From: an uncultured Hyphomicrobiales bacterium | Lineage (GTDB): Bacteria > Pseudomonadota > Alphaproteobacteria > Rhizobiales > Beijerinckiaceae | Assembly: GCA_903902915.1 (NCBI GenBank) | Contig: CAIUWR010000015.1 | Coordinates: forward strand, 1 to 64,000 | Reading direction: 5' to 3' | Length of the DNA stretch: 64,000 bases | Shown: positions 1-9,496 of the stretch, piece by piece | Position numbering within the stretch: the first letter of the stretch is position 1 | How the letters are laid out: every line of letters begins with the position of its first letter | Made by a program: the position numbers and the translations under genes | Notes under the pieces: model-generated | Told to the model about the DNA's origin: nothing | Database searches by the model: none | Seen by the model: only the letters and a program-made list of their open reading frames with translations

Positions 1-131
1 CTCTCTCATGCGGCTCGTTAGCGCCATCCTCGTCGAAATCGATGAAAAGTGGGGCGCTGACACAAAGGCATATATAAAGTGGGGATGCCAGAATTCTTGA
101 ACAACGCTCAATACAATTTCCAGACGACAGG

Positions 132-731
132 TTGCACAATCAAAATCTGGCGACTGATTTTCGTTGGCTGAAACAGGTGCATGGTTTCAGCGAAGAAAAG
201 GTGAAGCCCTATACCTTTAATCCCCAACCGTTCATCGCTGATGTCCATTCGATCCAGCAAGGCTATCTGACCGCCGAGCCCTTTCAAATCGAAAAGAAAG
301 CAGGCTTCAGGCCTAATGTTTTCTTGTTGGCTGATTATGGGTTCGACAGTTATTCAACCCTGATCGAGACAAGGAAAGATCTCGTCGAGTCGAATCCCGA
401 TCTTGTGCAGCGTTTCGTCGATGCATCCATTCTTGGTTGGCGGCACTATCTGCATGGTGACAACGCTGCAGCCAATGCGCTGATCAGGCAGGCTAACCCG
501 GATATGACCGACGAACAGATCGGTTATTCAGTCGGAAAGCTCAGGGAATATGGAATCGTGGAGTCTGGAGACGCGCTGTCGAGTGGCGTCGGCGCCATGA
601 CCGACGCACGGATTGCAAGCTTCTTCAGGAAGATGGTTGCTGCGAATGTGGTGCCGGAAGATTTGGATTACCGGGCCGCCTATACACTGCGTTTCGTCAA
701 TAAGGGTGTCGGCATCCATCTCGATCATTGA
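132..731 (+). pseudogene. 5'-truncated ABC transporter substrate-binding protein (NMT1/SsuA-like), C-terminal part
   Basis: The frame encodes about 190 residues that resemble the C-terminal half of NMT1/SsuA-type periplasmic binding proteins: the stretch around PYTFNPQPFIAD, then QQGYLTAEPFQIEKKAGF, and a helical tail with VESNPDLVQRFVDAS. Family members are usually about 330 residues with a signal peptide; here the only available start is a TTG at 132 without a convincing ribosome site, and similarity fades around codon 8. The 130 bases upstream contain no in-frame N-terminal half. I infer a remnant left by a deletion or rearrangement. It could be a whole gene only if the true N terminus lay in another frame upstream, which I do not see. 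Confidence 0.7.
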
Positions 732-749
732 GATGAGGAGATGAGCAAA

Positions 750-776
750 CCCCGGTCACCCTTGAGGCGACCGGGG
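750..776 (+). terminator. GC-rich hairpin after the truncated binding-protein gene
   Basis: CCCCGGTC at 750-757 pairs perfectly with GACCGGGG at 769-776 around an 11-base loop, 19 bases after the stop codon. No T tract follows, so this is at best a weak intrinsic terminator. Confidence 0.4.
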
Positions 777-1635
777 CCCAAGCGTCACCCGGGCTTGGGG
801 GCTGGTGAAAGGTGGCGCTCCCGCTTGTTTAGCGCGTCGAATGTGTCTCAATCGGGGCGACCGATAGGTTGCGGCTGGAATCTAGAAAAAATTGTCAAGT
901 CAAAATTCCGTGAGAATTCGACCTGCTGTACTAACGCTAACGTCGAATTTCCCAATATTACCGCCTGTTTTTGCTTGATCAAAGCAGTGGTGCAAGGCGA
1001 TGGTAACTGAAATGTGATCCATATGTCGCTATCATGCGGCAAGGCGCTGCAGTCGCCCGTCTTCGATCATCAGCTATGGCCTGACCGTCGGGGGGCGGTC
1101 AAAAGCGGGGGAGGTTCGAGGTCGGTGAAACCGGGCGTGGCCGTCGGTCTCGGTGCTAGCTGCCCCTGTGGGGTCCTTACGCTTGCCGCAGTAATAAACC
1201 GGGCCTCCATCCTAAATTTTGCTCCTCTGCCGCCGTCACTACCATAGTCGTTCGAAGGCCGCAGTGCCGTAGGTAGCGATCTGTTAAGTATGATAGATCA
1301 AATGCTTGGCACTGGTTGTATGGTTAATGCTAGTCGATAGGGCATATCAGTTCAAGGGCGCTGCATAATTTCCTATTTCGTGGGGTGATCACCTAGAATC
1401 GCGGTGTTTCGCACGCTAACTCGACTACGATGCTGAGCGAAGTTTGTGGGGCGTTGAGGTGGCTGCTATCATAGCATCATCAGGCGCTCGGAAAGGTGCT
1501 ATTTAGGATTTATTTCCTATTACACAGATGCTACACACGCAAAAATGACCCTCAAAAAAGCCCGTCAAATAAGGGTTTCTGGTATTATTGACTACTATTC
1601 GCGCTAATTTTTGCAGCGAAGAAATCACACGCTTT
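777..1635. other. Non-coding or decayed DNA, no gene recognised
   Basis: About 0.9 kb of lower-GC sequence. The open frames here have compositions unlike proteins, no ribosome-binding sites and no recognisable motifs. I see no RNA gene or mobile-element end. Together with the truncated gene to its left it looks like an eroded region. Confidence 0.5.
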
Positions 1636-1671
1636 GGGCTATCGCATGCAAAATGCGGTAGCCCTTTATTT
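1636..1671 (+). terminator. Candidate intrinsic terminator hairpin
   Basis: GGGCTATCGCAT at 1636-1647 pairs with ATGCGGTAGCCC at 1653-1664 (12 pairs, one T-G wobble) and is followed by TTTATTT. It has the form of a plus-strand terminator, yet no intact plus-strand gene lies just upstream, so it may be a relic or may terminate an unrecognised transcript. Confidence 0.5.
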
Positions 1672-1710
1672 ATGGGGCCGGGGCGCGGCGGGTGGGCGCC
1701 GCCCAAGCCT

Positions 1711-1926
1711 TTACGCCAGAATGTCGATGTAATGGAATTCGTGGTCCGAATGCTCCAGATCATCGTGGCGGGCCGCTTTGCCCTTGGTGATCTTGAATTT
1801 GTTCTTGGGTTGGACAGGGTGTCTCAACCCGCCATCATTTAACAGGCGGATCATATGCGCCGTCACGGAGTCTCGTGCGCAGGCCACATGTGAAATGGCG
1901 CTGATGGCTTTGATGCTTTCGGGCAT
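1711..1926 (-). CDS. Small hypothetical protein (about 71 residues)
   Basis: A short minus-strand frame starting at an ATG at 1926, with a GGGGGA sequence about 8 bases upstream as a possible ribosome site. The protein is Lys/His/Asp-rich in its second half (PKNKFKITKGKAARHDDLEH) with no membrane segment, no signal peptide and no motif I recognise. It sits in a poorly coding region, so it may be real, a remnant, or chance. No function is proposed. Confidence 0.25.
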   Translation of the reverse strand: MPESIKAISAISHVACARDSVTAHMIRLLNDGGLRHPVQPKNKFKITKGKAARHDDLEHSDHEFHYIDILA

Positions 1927-2167
1927 GATCAATCCCCCAGGCGGCTCGAGAGGCTTGTCGTCATGAATAAGCAGCTTGCCCCTGGCGGGCCTTGACCTGC
2001 GTCACCTGTCCAAACACGGCCGTCCGTCTGTTTGGCGTTATGGATCAGGAAAATGGAATCTCAAAAATGAAGCCGCCGCCAAATCGCCGATCTTTCGGGC
2101 TTCTGGCGGAAGCAAGTTTGCAACGCATGACGTCTGGCGTAGTCCTCAAAAGAGTATCGTCGCCGAC

Positions 2168-4036
2168 TTACGTTTGCGTGCTGGCGCTCGACGAACTCAC
2201 CAACTGTTGGCCGCCGACATAACCACCAGACTTCACGCCCTGAATCACTTCTTGAACCGTGACCTTTCCATTTGCGTCAGCATCCCAGAAGTTCATGATT
2301 TGCTGAGCTTGCGCCGCAACGTCCGTCGAGGACCGCGTTGGGTCCGCCGAGCTTAAGGCAGCCTCCAGATCAGCCGCGTCAAAATAGCCTTTCCCGGAGG
2401 TGTCATATTGCGACACGATGGATTGCGCCTGCTGGATGGTCTGGATCCCGGTTTGGAGCTCGTCCAAAGTCAAATAGCCATCTTTGTTCGTGTCCCAGGC
2501 GTTAAAGGTGGAAATCGGGTCCGATGAAATCGACGCATCCGACCCGGCGAAATTCAGGAATTCACCAAGGTTGATCTGCCCGTCGTAATTCGTGTCAACC
2601 GCCGACAAAAGCGATACGGCTTGAGATGCTGCGTCAGTTGATGTCGATGCGTTCTGTTGCTTTGCCTGGATCTGATATTTCACGTTGCTCGTTTGCAACC
2701 CGTTCATAATCTCCTGTTGCGTCAGTTCGCCATTATTGTCGGCGTCCCACGACTTAAGCAAATTAACGAAGTTGGGAGCGGCGGACATGGCCGCTACGCC
2801 TGCGGCGCTCAGATCGATGTAGCCTTGCTGCCCAGGGTCGAATTGGGAAAGGATCTGATTGGTCACATCAGTCACCTGCTGACCGTTAATCATCTCGCCG
2901 AGATTAACCTGCCCATTCCCATTCTCATCCCATGCGGCTATGGCGTTCTGCGCCGCCGTAAGGTCGGCAGAGCTCTGATTGCCGGATGAGGCCGAGGTCA
3001 AGTCCGCAGCGACAATATAACCCTTATTCGCCGTATCGTATTTCGACATTGACGTCTGCGCCTCGACGGACGCATTCACCGAACTCACCAACGCCGACAT
3101 TTCCGACAACGACAGGGAACTGGCCTGAATGCCCGAAATCAACTCGGCATTGGTCAGTTGGCCGTTGTTGTCGGAATCCCACGATTTCAGCATCGCCGCT
3201 AAACTGGGCGAGACCCCGGCGATTTGCGCCGGTGCGGACGTCAGATCGATATAGCCCGCGCCATTCGGATCATAGGCGCCCAACAAATTGCTCGCGATGT
3301 CCATCTGTTGGTATCCGGCCACCAATTCCTGCTTGCTCACCTGGCCGTCGCCATTGCCATCGAACTTGGAGATGACAGATTGAGCCTGGGACGCGTCGCC
3401 CAACGCAGGATCATTCGCATAGGCCGACTGGACGTCATTCAGGGTGAAATAGCCCATACCTGCAGTATCGAAGGTCGTGAGCATCGTATTGGCGAAGGTC
3501 GTCGCCGAGGCGGTTTCGGCAACTGACGCGACTGTCGTCAACGACATGGAAATGAAGGTTGGCGTTGCCGCCGAGGCGGTGGCCGAAGTCGAGCCGGTCG
3601 CGTTGCCGGACGAGGTTGAGGTTGAAGTTGAACCGGATCCGGTGGACGAGCCTTGGCCCGTGGTCGTTGGTGCCGGCGTCGTTTGTGCGCCATAGGCTTC
3701 CAGCTCAGCCAAAGTAACAGAGCCGTCGCTATTGGCGTCAAGCGACTTCAGCATCTCGGACGCCTGGTACTGCGCGGCTGCATAATTCGTCGAGTAGCTG
3801 GGATATAGCATGCACTCGAAGATCGTTCGCTTGGTGCTGAAAGTCGTCGGGGCAATGGCGGAATAGGATTGCGCTGGTTGCTCCAGCTGAACCTCGGCAA
3901 AGACTTTCTGAAAGTCCGCTTGACCAATCGAGCCCGTCGAACCCGCCCCGAAGGACGACAGCACGGCCTGCGCCGTCGCCGTCTTGTTTGTGGACGTCTT
4001 CAGTTCAGCAAGAATATTCGTGGCGATGTCGGACAT
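2168..4036 (-). CDS. Large EF-hand repeat calcium-binding protein
   Basis: A 622-residue protein with eight canonical 12-residue EF-hand loops beginning at D100, D226, D287, D370, D431, D481, D515 and D585, each with D/N at positions 1, 3 and 5, G at 6 and E at 12 (for example DANSDGSVTLAE). Five degenerate loops (D190, D256, D334, D400, D545) keep the first Asp and a central Gly but lack Glu at 12; degenerate and canonical loops mostly alternate. Residues 117-160 are a Ser/Thr/Gly/Ala linker. There is one Cys and no signal peptide. Calcium binding is strongly suggested by the loops; the cellular role and any secretion route are unknown. The start at 4036 is chosen over one 39 bases upstream because AAGGTG precedes it at normal spacing. 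Confidence 0.85.
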   Translation of the reverse strand: MSDIATNILAELKTSTNKTATAQAVLSSFGAGSTGSIGQADFQKVFAEVQLEQPAQSYSAIAPTTFSTKRTIFECMLYPSYSTNYAAAQYQASEMLKSLDANSDGSVTLAELEAYGAQTTPAPTTTGQGSSTGSGSTSTSTSSGNATGSTSATASAATPTFISMSLTTVASVAETASATTFANTMLTTFDTAGMGYFTLNDVQSAYANDPALGDASQAQSVISKFDGNGDGQVSKQELVAGYQQMDIASNLLGAYDPNGAGYIDLTSAPAQIAGVSPSLAAMLKSWDSDNNGQLTNAELISGIQASSLSLSEMSALVSSVNASVEAQTSMSKYDTANKGYIVAADLTSASSGNQSSADLTAAQNAIAAWDENGNGQVNLGEMINGQQVTDVTNQILSQFDPGQQGYIDLSAAGVAAMSAAPNFVNLLKSWDADNNGELTQQEIMNGLQTSNVKYQIQAKQQNASTSTDAASQAVSLLSAVDTNYDGQINLGEFLNFAGSDASISSDPISTFNAWDTNKDGYLTLDELQTGIQTIQQAQSIVSQYDTSGKGYFDAADLEAALSSADPTRSSTDVAAQAQQIMNFWDADANGKVTVQEVIQGVKSGGYVGGQQLVSSSSASTQT

Positions 4037-4099
4037 TGAGCACCTTTTCACAGCGCTCAGCAATATATATGCCAAAAGCCTGCATGCGACGTCGGTCGC

Positions 4100-5305
4100 T
4101 TATGACCCATGCGCGGTATTGTATTTTCGTCGAAGGGACAAAAGTGGGCGCTCGAAACAATAATAGGAGGCGGTGGCCACAATCAGCATGCCGATGATGT
4201 TAAAGGGCCATTCAAACGTCAGAAGCTTTTGAAAACCGAAGTCCGAAGGCCAGATGAAGAAGGGTTCTTGCCAAATGTAGAGGCTGAAGGAGATGATGCC
4301 GAGGAAATTCAGAGGCCTTGAATTAAGAATGGTTTTGATCGCTCCCGCTGGGCCGCGCGCGTAGGAGGCGATCAAATAGGTTGCGCCAAACGCCTGAATG
4401 GTTGGACCAAGCATAATTTGCAACGATGCGTGCGGAAACTGCCGCGCGACAATCACCGGCGTCACCAGGATCGCAAATCCACCGCAGCGCGACAAAGTGG
4501 GACGCGTATTGAGAATGCGGTCAAAAAGCGCGCGATGGAGTTTCTGAGCGTAAGCGGCGAGACCGCCGCACATCAGCGTATCTATATTGGACGTCAGCCA
4601 CCAACGTGGCAGGTCCGCGCCCGCCTCGATGAGGCGAGAAACAGGCGCGATGAGAATCGCAGCAATTGCAAGTTTGATCACTGTTCTGGTTGAGCAGAGG
4701 ACGATGACTGCGGGCCAAATTGCGTAGAACTGCAACTCGACCGCCAGCGACCACAAATGCCCATCAATCCATGAGGAACATCCATGATTCTTCGTGAAGG
4801 TCAGAGCAGTCACATATTGGCATGGGGTGATCGTCAGCGCCGTCGTTTGGCTCATGACGAAGAGGAACAGCACAAAAACATATAAAACAGGCCAGATCCG
4901 TAGCGTTCGCCTTATGTAAAAGGTCTTGAGAGAAATTTTCCCGGTCCTGTCTTTTTCGCTCAACAGGAGGTGCGTGATCAGAAAACCGCTGATGCAGAAA
5001 AACATCCGAACGCCAAGGGCGCCGTCGAAAAGGTATCCGTTAAAGAGCTGGGATATGCCGCTGATGGACGATGGCGTGCTGACCGAGGTGGCCAAATGCG
5101 ATCCGATCACGATGATCACGCTGATCGCCCGGAGCCCGTTCAGGGACGCAATCTGTTCGCCAGAACGTGCGGCGGTCGGCGTTTCACGCTGCGCCTCCTT
5201 GGCCGCGAGCGAATCACTCATGGTCCTGGAGGTGGTCTGATCAAGCACGTCCATTACCGTTGGAGCTGAAATCGTATCATTTTCAGTGCGATTCGACTGG
5301 CTCAC
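4100..5305 (-). CDS. Acyltransferase family 3 (OafA/YrhL-like) integral membrane protein
   Basis: A 401-residue polytopic membrane protein. After a polar N-terminal tail of about 50 residues come the family hallmarks: GLRAISVIIVIGSH, with the conserved His, and GVRMFFCISGFLIT, followed by an Arg-rich FYIRRTLRIWPV segment and further helices. The family transfers acyl groups (often acetyl) to cell-surface sugars or lipids in the inner membrane; the substrate here cannot be read from sequence. It starts with GTG at 5305, preceded by AGGAG at normal spacing. The EF-hand gene lies 63 bases downstream on the same strand, so the two may be co-transcribed. A second family member lies at 26.0 kb. Confidence 0.88.
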   Translation of the reverse strand: MSQSNRTENDTISAPTVMDVLDQTTSRTMSDSLAAKEAQRETPTAARSGEQIASLNGLRAISVIIVIGSHLATSVSTPSSISGISQLFNGYLFDGALGVRMFFCISGFLITHLLLSEKDRTGKISLKTFYIRRTLRIWPVLYVFVLFLFVMSQTTALTITPCQYVTALTFTKNHGCSSWIDGHLWSLAVELQFYAIWPAVIVLCSTRTVIKLAIAAILIAPVSRLIEAGADLPRWWLTSNIDTLMCGGLAAYAQKLHRALFDRILNTRPTLSRCGGFAILVTPVIVARQFPHASLQIMLGPTIQAFGATYLIASYARGPAGAIKTILNSRPLNFLGIISFSLYIWQEPFFIWPSDFGFQKLLTFEWPFNIIGMLIVATASYYCFERPLLSLRRKYNTAHGS

Positions 5306-5473
5306 CCGGCTTGCGCTCCTAGAAACGAACTTCGTTCCATCGCAGCCTATGCTTCCAGCTTGGCGGAGCCAAGGTAAAATACCGGGCAGGCCTGCGAAGA
5401 GCCGATCGCGGGCGCCGTCTGATCAGGCGCGTGGGCGGAAGGTCGAACTTGCCCGACAAAGCAGGGCGTTCCG

Positions 5474-6925
5474 CTACTGCGCATCATTCGAGAAGAGGCG
5501 GCCGAGCCTTCGAATTTCGGTCGCCAGCACAATCAGATCCTCGGCGCGTGTCCGGTGATTGGTGATGCAGACGCGAATGACGGTCTTTCCATGAACCGTA
5601 GTTGTCGATGGGGCTGCGACGCCCTCCAATTGCAAGGTCGATACGATTTTCTTGTTCAATGCGGCAATGACATGCTCGGGCGCATCAAGCTTGAAGCGAA
5701 AACAGACGATGTTGAGGTGAACAGGCGCACATAGCTCAAGCTCAGGCGCGTCATTCACGAGCTCCGCCAACATTTGCGCTTGAGAGCAGTTTTGTTCGAT
5801 CAACTGCGCAAGCCGCTCCACGCCATAGGTTTTGAACGTGAACCAGACTTTGAGCGCGCGAAATCCACGCGACAGTTCCGGACCGTAATCACAGAACCAG
5901 GGATCGCCGCCAGCAAGTCCAACGCCGGTGCTGACGAGATATTCCCGACGGGCTGAAAAGGCCGTCCGATGCGCTTCTTCATTCTTGATGAGCACGCAGC
6001 CTGCATCATAGGGAACGTGAAGCCATTTATGAAAATCGAACGCAATGGAGTCCGCAAGCGCGATGGGTTCCAGCTCCGCCCCGAAGCTCTCGGTAAGTCG
6101 CGCCAAACCCCCAAATGCGCCGTCAATATGCAGCCACAGGTTTTCAGCTCGGCAGATGTCGTAAATGGCCGTGAGGTCGTCGATGGCGCCTGTATTCACA
6201 GTGCCTGCCGATGCGATCACCACAAATGGCAAGCAGCGGGCCGCTCTATCGGCGCTGATTTTTTCCCTGAGCGCATCCGGTTTCAGGCGGAAGCGTTCAT
6301 CAACCGGAATCATGCGCAAGGATTCGCGCCCCAGACCCAAGAGATCAAACGCCTTTGAATTGCATCCATGCGCCTCCGCTGAGGCATAGCCCGTCATTCG
6401 TGGGCCTGAGGACATGCCGAGCATCTGCACATCGCGGTCCGCCTTCACATTTCTCGCGACATTAAGCGCGATCATCGTCCCCATGGACGTGCCGCTTGTG
6501 AGAATTCCGCTGGAGGTTGCAGGAAATTTGAAAATCTCCTTGCACCAGTCGAGCACCTGGCGCTCGACATAGGTCGCGATATGGTCGCGACCGCCGACAT
6601 TGCTATTCATGAATCCGGCCAGCATTTCCCCCAGCGCGCCAGCGACAGAGCCGCCGCCATGCACCCATCCCCAAAAACGAGGGTGGGTATTGCCATTCCC
6701 ATAAGGCAGAATGTGAGACTGGAATTCGCTCAGAAGCACATCGAGGTCTTCGCCGGTTTGCGGCGCCGCAGCCTTGAAACGCCTTTTGACGTCATCTGGC
6801 GTAGGCTGCCAAACTGGCCGCTCGCGCACGCCCTGCATTTGAGAAATGCACAGATCCACAGCTGCGTGAAACGTGCGCTTCACCTGCTCCCAATCCGCCG
6901 GATCAAGCGTCAGTTCATCAGCCAT
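5474..6925 (-). CDS. PLP-dependent amino-acid decarboxylase (aromatic L-amino-acid decarboxylase family)
   Basis: A group II PLP decarboxylase of 483 residues, normal length for the family. Visible landmarks are HPRFWGWVHGGG (81-92), SGILTSGTSMGT (139-150), His186 (AEAHGC), the PLP-ring aspartate D268 in LHIDGAFGG, and the Schiff-base lysine K300 in FDFHKWLHVP. These enzymes turn an amino acid into the amine plus CO2; the substrate is not determined. The gene is divergent from the ATP-grasp gene starting at 7103, leaving a 177-base shared promoter region. The ribosome site before the ATG at 6925 is weak. The pairing with a ligase-fold gene suggests amine production for amide formation, but that is inference. 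Confidence 0.88.
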   Translation of the reverse strand: MADELTLDPADWEQVKRTFHAAVDLCISQMQGVRERPVWQPTPDDVKRRFKAAAPQTGEDLDVLLSEFQSHILPYGNGNTHPRFWGWVHGGGSVAGALGEMLAGFMNSNVGGRDHIATYVERQVLDWCKEIFKFPATSSGILTSGTSMGTMIALNVARNVKADRDVQMLGMSSGPRMTGYASAEAHGCNSKAFDLLGLGRESLRMIPVDERFRLKPDALREKISADRAARCLPFVVIASAGTVNTGAIDDLTAIYDICRAENLWLHIDGAFGGLARLTESFGAELEPIALADSIAFDFHKWLHVPYDAGCVLIKNEEAHRTAFSARREYLVSTGVGLAGGDPWFCDYGPELSRGFRALKVWFTFKTYGVERLAQLIEQNCSQAQMLAELVNDAPELELCAPVHLNIVCFRFKLDAPEHVIAALNKKIVSTLQLEGVAAPSTTTVHGKTVIRVCITNHRTRAEDLIVLATEIRRLGRLFSNDAQ

Positions 6926-7102
6926 TTAAACCATCAATCCAGATTTCAGCCTCATCGGCGCCGACCCCGACAGGCTGGTCAAACGCCGCTTCCATCTTCT
7001 CCAAACGCCTCGAATAGTCAAGCTTAACCAGAGGCTTGTCTATGTCGGTCCGTCCTCCTAGAGTTGCGGTGCGTCTCTGGAGAGCGAAGAGGTTACGAAT
7101 CG

Positions 7103-8284
7103 ATGAGCGCAAAGCCCGGGTTGGCTCGGATAAAGATGACCAATTTGCATATTCAGCCGATCCTTTCCCCGGTCGCGATTGGACGCATCGACAGGTCCGA
7201 CATTCCGCGAATGTTGAGCGAGGCGAGCCAGGATCCTGATCCGGCGAATATGTTCATGCGCCTTTCCCTCCTGTTTTATTCCAGCGGTGAGCTGGACCTC
7301 GGACGGGAGATGCATGCAAGAGCTGTCGAACGTCGCGCCACATTTCGTTACAGCTGCGCTCAGGCTCCAAAAATTCGCTTGCTGGCCATCATGGGGCGAG
7401 AGGGCGGTCAGGATAATGCGCCCATCGAATATCTTATCGAACATAGCGACGTTCAGATGGACCTGTTGTTTCTGGACGAACGCGGCGACGTGCCGGAATT
7501 GGTTCCAGACCATGACGTCGCGATCATCGCGCTCGGCGAGTCCCGTAAGGATCGCCTGCTTTTGGAGAGCCTCGTCCTGGTCTTCGCATCCTGGCCGCGC
7601 CCGGTCATAAACCACCCGGAACATGTGCTGAATTGCGCTCGTGATAAAGTTTATCAGCTGCTTGCAGGCGTCCCGAATGTCATCGTGCCCAAAACCTGTC
7701 GGGTTCCGCGCGAGTCAATGCGTCTGACCAGTTTCCCGAAAATTGTCAGACCCGTGGATTGCCACGCTGGCAAAGGTCTGCAGAAAATCGACAATGCGGA
7801 CATGCTCGCCGACTACTTTTCGTCTCAGCGCGAGGCGGCGTTTTATGTCTCGGATTATGTGGATTACAGGTCGCCTGACGGCGCGTTCCGCAAGCTGCGC
7901 ATCGCCCTGATCGACGGTGAGCCATATATCTGTCATCTGGCCATTTCTGATGACTGGATCGTTCATTACATTCCCGCCGGCATGGATTTGTCAGCGTCCA
8001 AACGCGCCGAAGAGCAAGAAATGATGGAAAATTTTGATCGCGGTTTCGCGACCAGACACGCCGCTGCTTTGCGAGGCATTCACGAAAAGCTGCGGCTTGA
8101 TTATGTGGTGCTTGATTGCAGCGAGACGAGCGATGGACGTTTGTTGGTGTTCGAGGCTGACAGTCGCGCCTGGGTCCATGCGGTCGATCCTGTCGATATG
8201 TTCCCCTATAAACCAGCCATCATGCAAAAAGCCTTTGATGGCTTCAGCAGGATGCTTGCGAAGCGTGTCAGAGACGGCGCCTGA
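7103..8284 (+). CDS. ATP-grasp superfamily protein with helical (TPR-like) N terminus
   Basis: A 393-residue protein. Residues about 20-80 look helical and TPR-like (PANMFMRLSLLFYSSGELDLG); about 90-170 form a Rossmann-like region (IRLLAIMGREGG); from about 180 there are features of a RimK/glutathione-synthetase type ATP-grasp domain: PVINHPEHVLNCARDKVYQ, FPKIVRPVDCHAGKGL (a candidate ATP-binding Lys and Gly loop), and a C-terminal LDYVVLDCSETSDGRLLVFEAD in the place of the metal-binding Asp/Glu/Asn. Such enzymes ligate a carboxylate to an amine via an acyl-phosphate. The last metal ligand appears to be Asp rather than Asn. The ATG at 7103 with AAGAGG upstream is preferred; ATG 7136 is possible. 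Substrate unknown. Confidence 0.65.
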   Translation: MSAKPGLARIKMTNLHIQPILSPVAIGRIDRSDIPRMLSEASQDPDPANMFMRLSLLFYSSGELDLGREMHARAVERRATFRYSCAQAPKIRLLAIMGREGGQDNAPIEYLIEHSDVQMDLLFLDERGDVPELVPDHDVAIIALGESRKDRLLLESLVLVFASWPRPVINHPEHVLNCARDKVYQLLAGVPNVIVPKTCRVPRESMRLTSFPKIVRPVDCHAGKGLQKIDNADMLADYFSSQREAAFYVSDYVDYRSPDGAFRKLRIALIDGEPYICHLAISDDWIVHYIPAGMDLSASKRAEEQEMMENFDRGFATRHAAALRGIHEKLRLDYVVLDCSETSDGRLLVFEADSRAWVHAVDPVDMFPYKPAIMQKAFDGFSRMLAKRVRDGA

Positions 8285-8431
8285 GCGCTCTCGCCTTGAT
8301 CGGGGTCGGCGAGCCACCTCTTGCAGCGGTGGTCGCGGCCCAGATGGCGGTGGCCTCGATATCGTTATGCAGATTTGACAAGCTTTTCATAATTGGTAGA
8401 ACTCCTCCACGCGTTTTCGGGAGGAAGATCC

Positions 8432-9496
8432 ATGGCGGGCTTGGGTAATCGAATTTTTGACGACTCGCCTCGCCAGTTCAAGTTCAAGGCCTCCGCGATC
8501 CTGGGCTTTCTCATCGTCGCCAATGTCGTGAGCTGGTTGTGGGCTTATGCGATATTCAAAGATCGGCCCGCGCTTCTGGGCACCGCGCTGCTGGCGTGGG
8601 TCTTTGGCCTGCGCCATGCAGTTGATGCGGATCACATCGCCGCAATCGACAATGTCGTGCGCAAGCTGATGCAGGAAGGTAAGCGGCCGCTCACCGTTGG
8701 ATTCTTTTTCTCTCTGGGCCATTCGACGATCGTGCTGATCGCCTCGATCTTGATCGCGGCCACGGCCTCGATCTTTCAGGATGATCTGGAGAGCTTCAAG
8801 TCGGTCGGCGGTTTGATCGGGACTGTTGTGTCGGCGGCGTTTCTGCTCGTGATAGCCTTGGCTAACATGATGATTTTGAAAGGCGTCTGGCGCTCTTTCC
8901 AGCGGGCGAAATTGGGACATCCCGTCCATGAGGAAAGCCTCGATATGTTGCTGGGAGGCGGGGGACTCCTTGCGCGTCTGTTTCGGCCGGTCTTCGCCCT
9001 CATCCGCCGAAGCTGGCACATGTATCCGCTAGGTTTCCTCTTCGGTCTTGGTTTTGATACGGCGACCGAGATCGGATTGCTTGGGATATCCGCCACGCAG
9101 GCGGCTCAGGGCGTGTCCTCGTGGGACATTCTGGTGTTTCCCGTTTTGTTCGCCAGCGGCATGGTGCTGGTCGATACGGCCGATAGTATGGCGATGGTGG
9201 GGGTTTACGGTTGGGCCTTCGTCCATCCATTGCGCAAGCTCTGGTACAACATGACCATCACAGCCGCCTCCGTGCTTGTTGCGCTTCTGATTGGCGGCGT
9301 TGAGGCGCTGGGCTTGATAGGCGACGAGCTTGGAATGCAGGGCGGTTTCTGGGAGGCCATTGGCGCGCTCAACGACAATCTGTCTGTCTTCGGGCTGGTG
9401 GTTATAGGCGTGTTCGCCCTCGCTTGGATCGTCTCGGCGGCGATTTACAAAATCCGAGGATACGAGGATATGAAACCGGTTTCGGCTGCTCAATAA
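8432..9496 (+). CDS. Nickel/cobalt transporter (NiCoT, HoxN/HupN/NixA family)
   Basis: A 354-residue inner-membrane permease with about eight hydrophobic segments. It carries the family signature RHAVDADHI at 61-69, whose His and Asp residues form the metal-selectivity region, plus FFSLGHSTIV and LGFDTATEIGLL. These permeases import Ni2+ and/or Co2+, driven by the membrane potential. The ATG at 8432 is preceded by GGGAGGAAG, better than the upstream ATG at 8393. No cobalamin riboswitch-like structure or NikR palindrome is evident in the 147 bases upstream, and no nickel enzyme or B12 gene is in the window, so the metal user is unknown. Confidence 0.92.
   Translation: MAGLGNRIFDDSPRQFKFKASAILGFLIVANVVSWLWAYAIFKDRPALLGTALLAWVFGLRHAVDADHIAAIDNVVRKLMQEGKRPLTVGFFFSLGHSTIVLIASILIAATASIFQDDLESFKSVGGLIGTVVSAAFLLVIALANMMILKGVWRSFQRAKLGHPVHEESLDMLLGGGGLLARLFRPVFALIRRSWHMYPLGFLFGLGFDTATEIGLLGISATQAAQGVSSWDILVFPVLFASGMVLVDTADSMAMVGVYGWAFVHPLRKLWYNMTITAASVLVALLIGGVEALGLIGDELGMQGGFWEAIGALNDNLSVFGLVVIGVFALAWIVSAAIYKIRGYEDMKPVSAAQ

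Noticed and set aside
777-1966. Several short open frames on both strands
   Set aside because: No ribosome sites or motifs, odd composition, mutual overlap; only the frame at 1711-1926 was kept, at low confidence.
2168-4036. Lanmodulin homologue
   Set aside because: Only two loops have Pro at position 2, and those lack Asp5 and Glu12; no signal peptide; size far larger.
8285-8431. Cobalamin or nickel-responsive element before the NiCoT gene
   Set aside because: The gap is too short for a full cobalamin riboswitch and no clear palindrome for NikR was seen.
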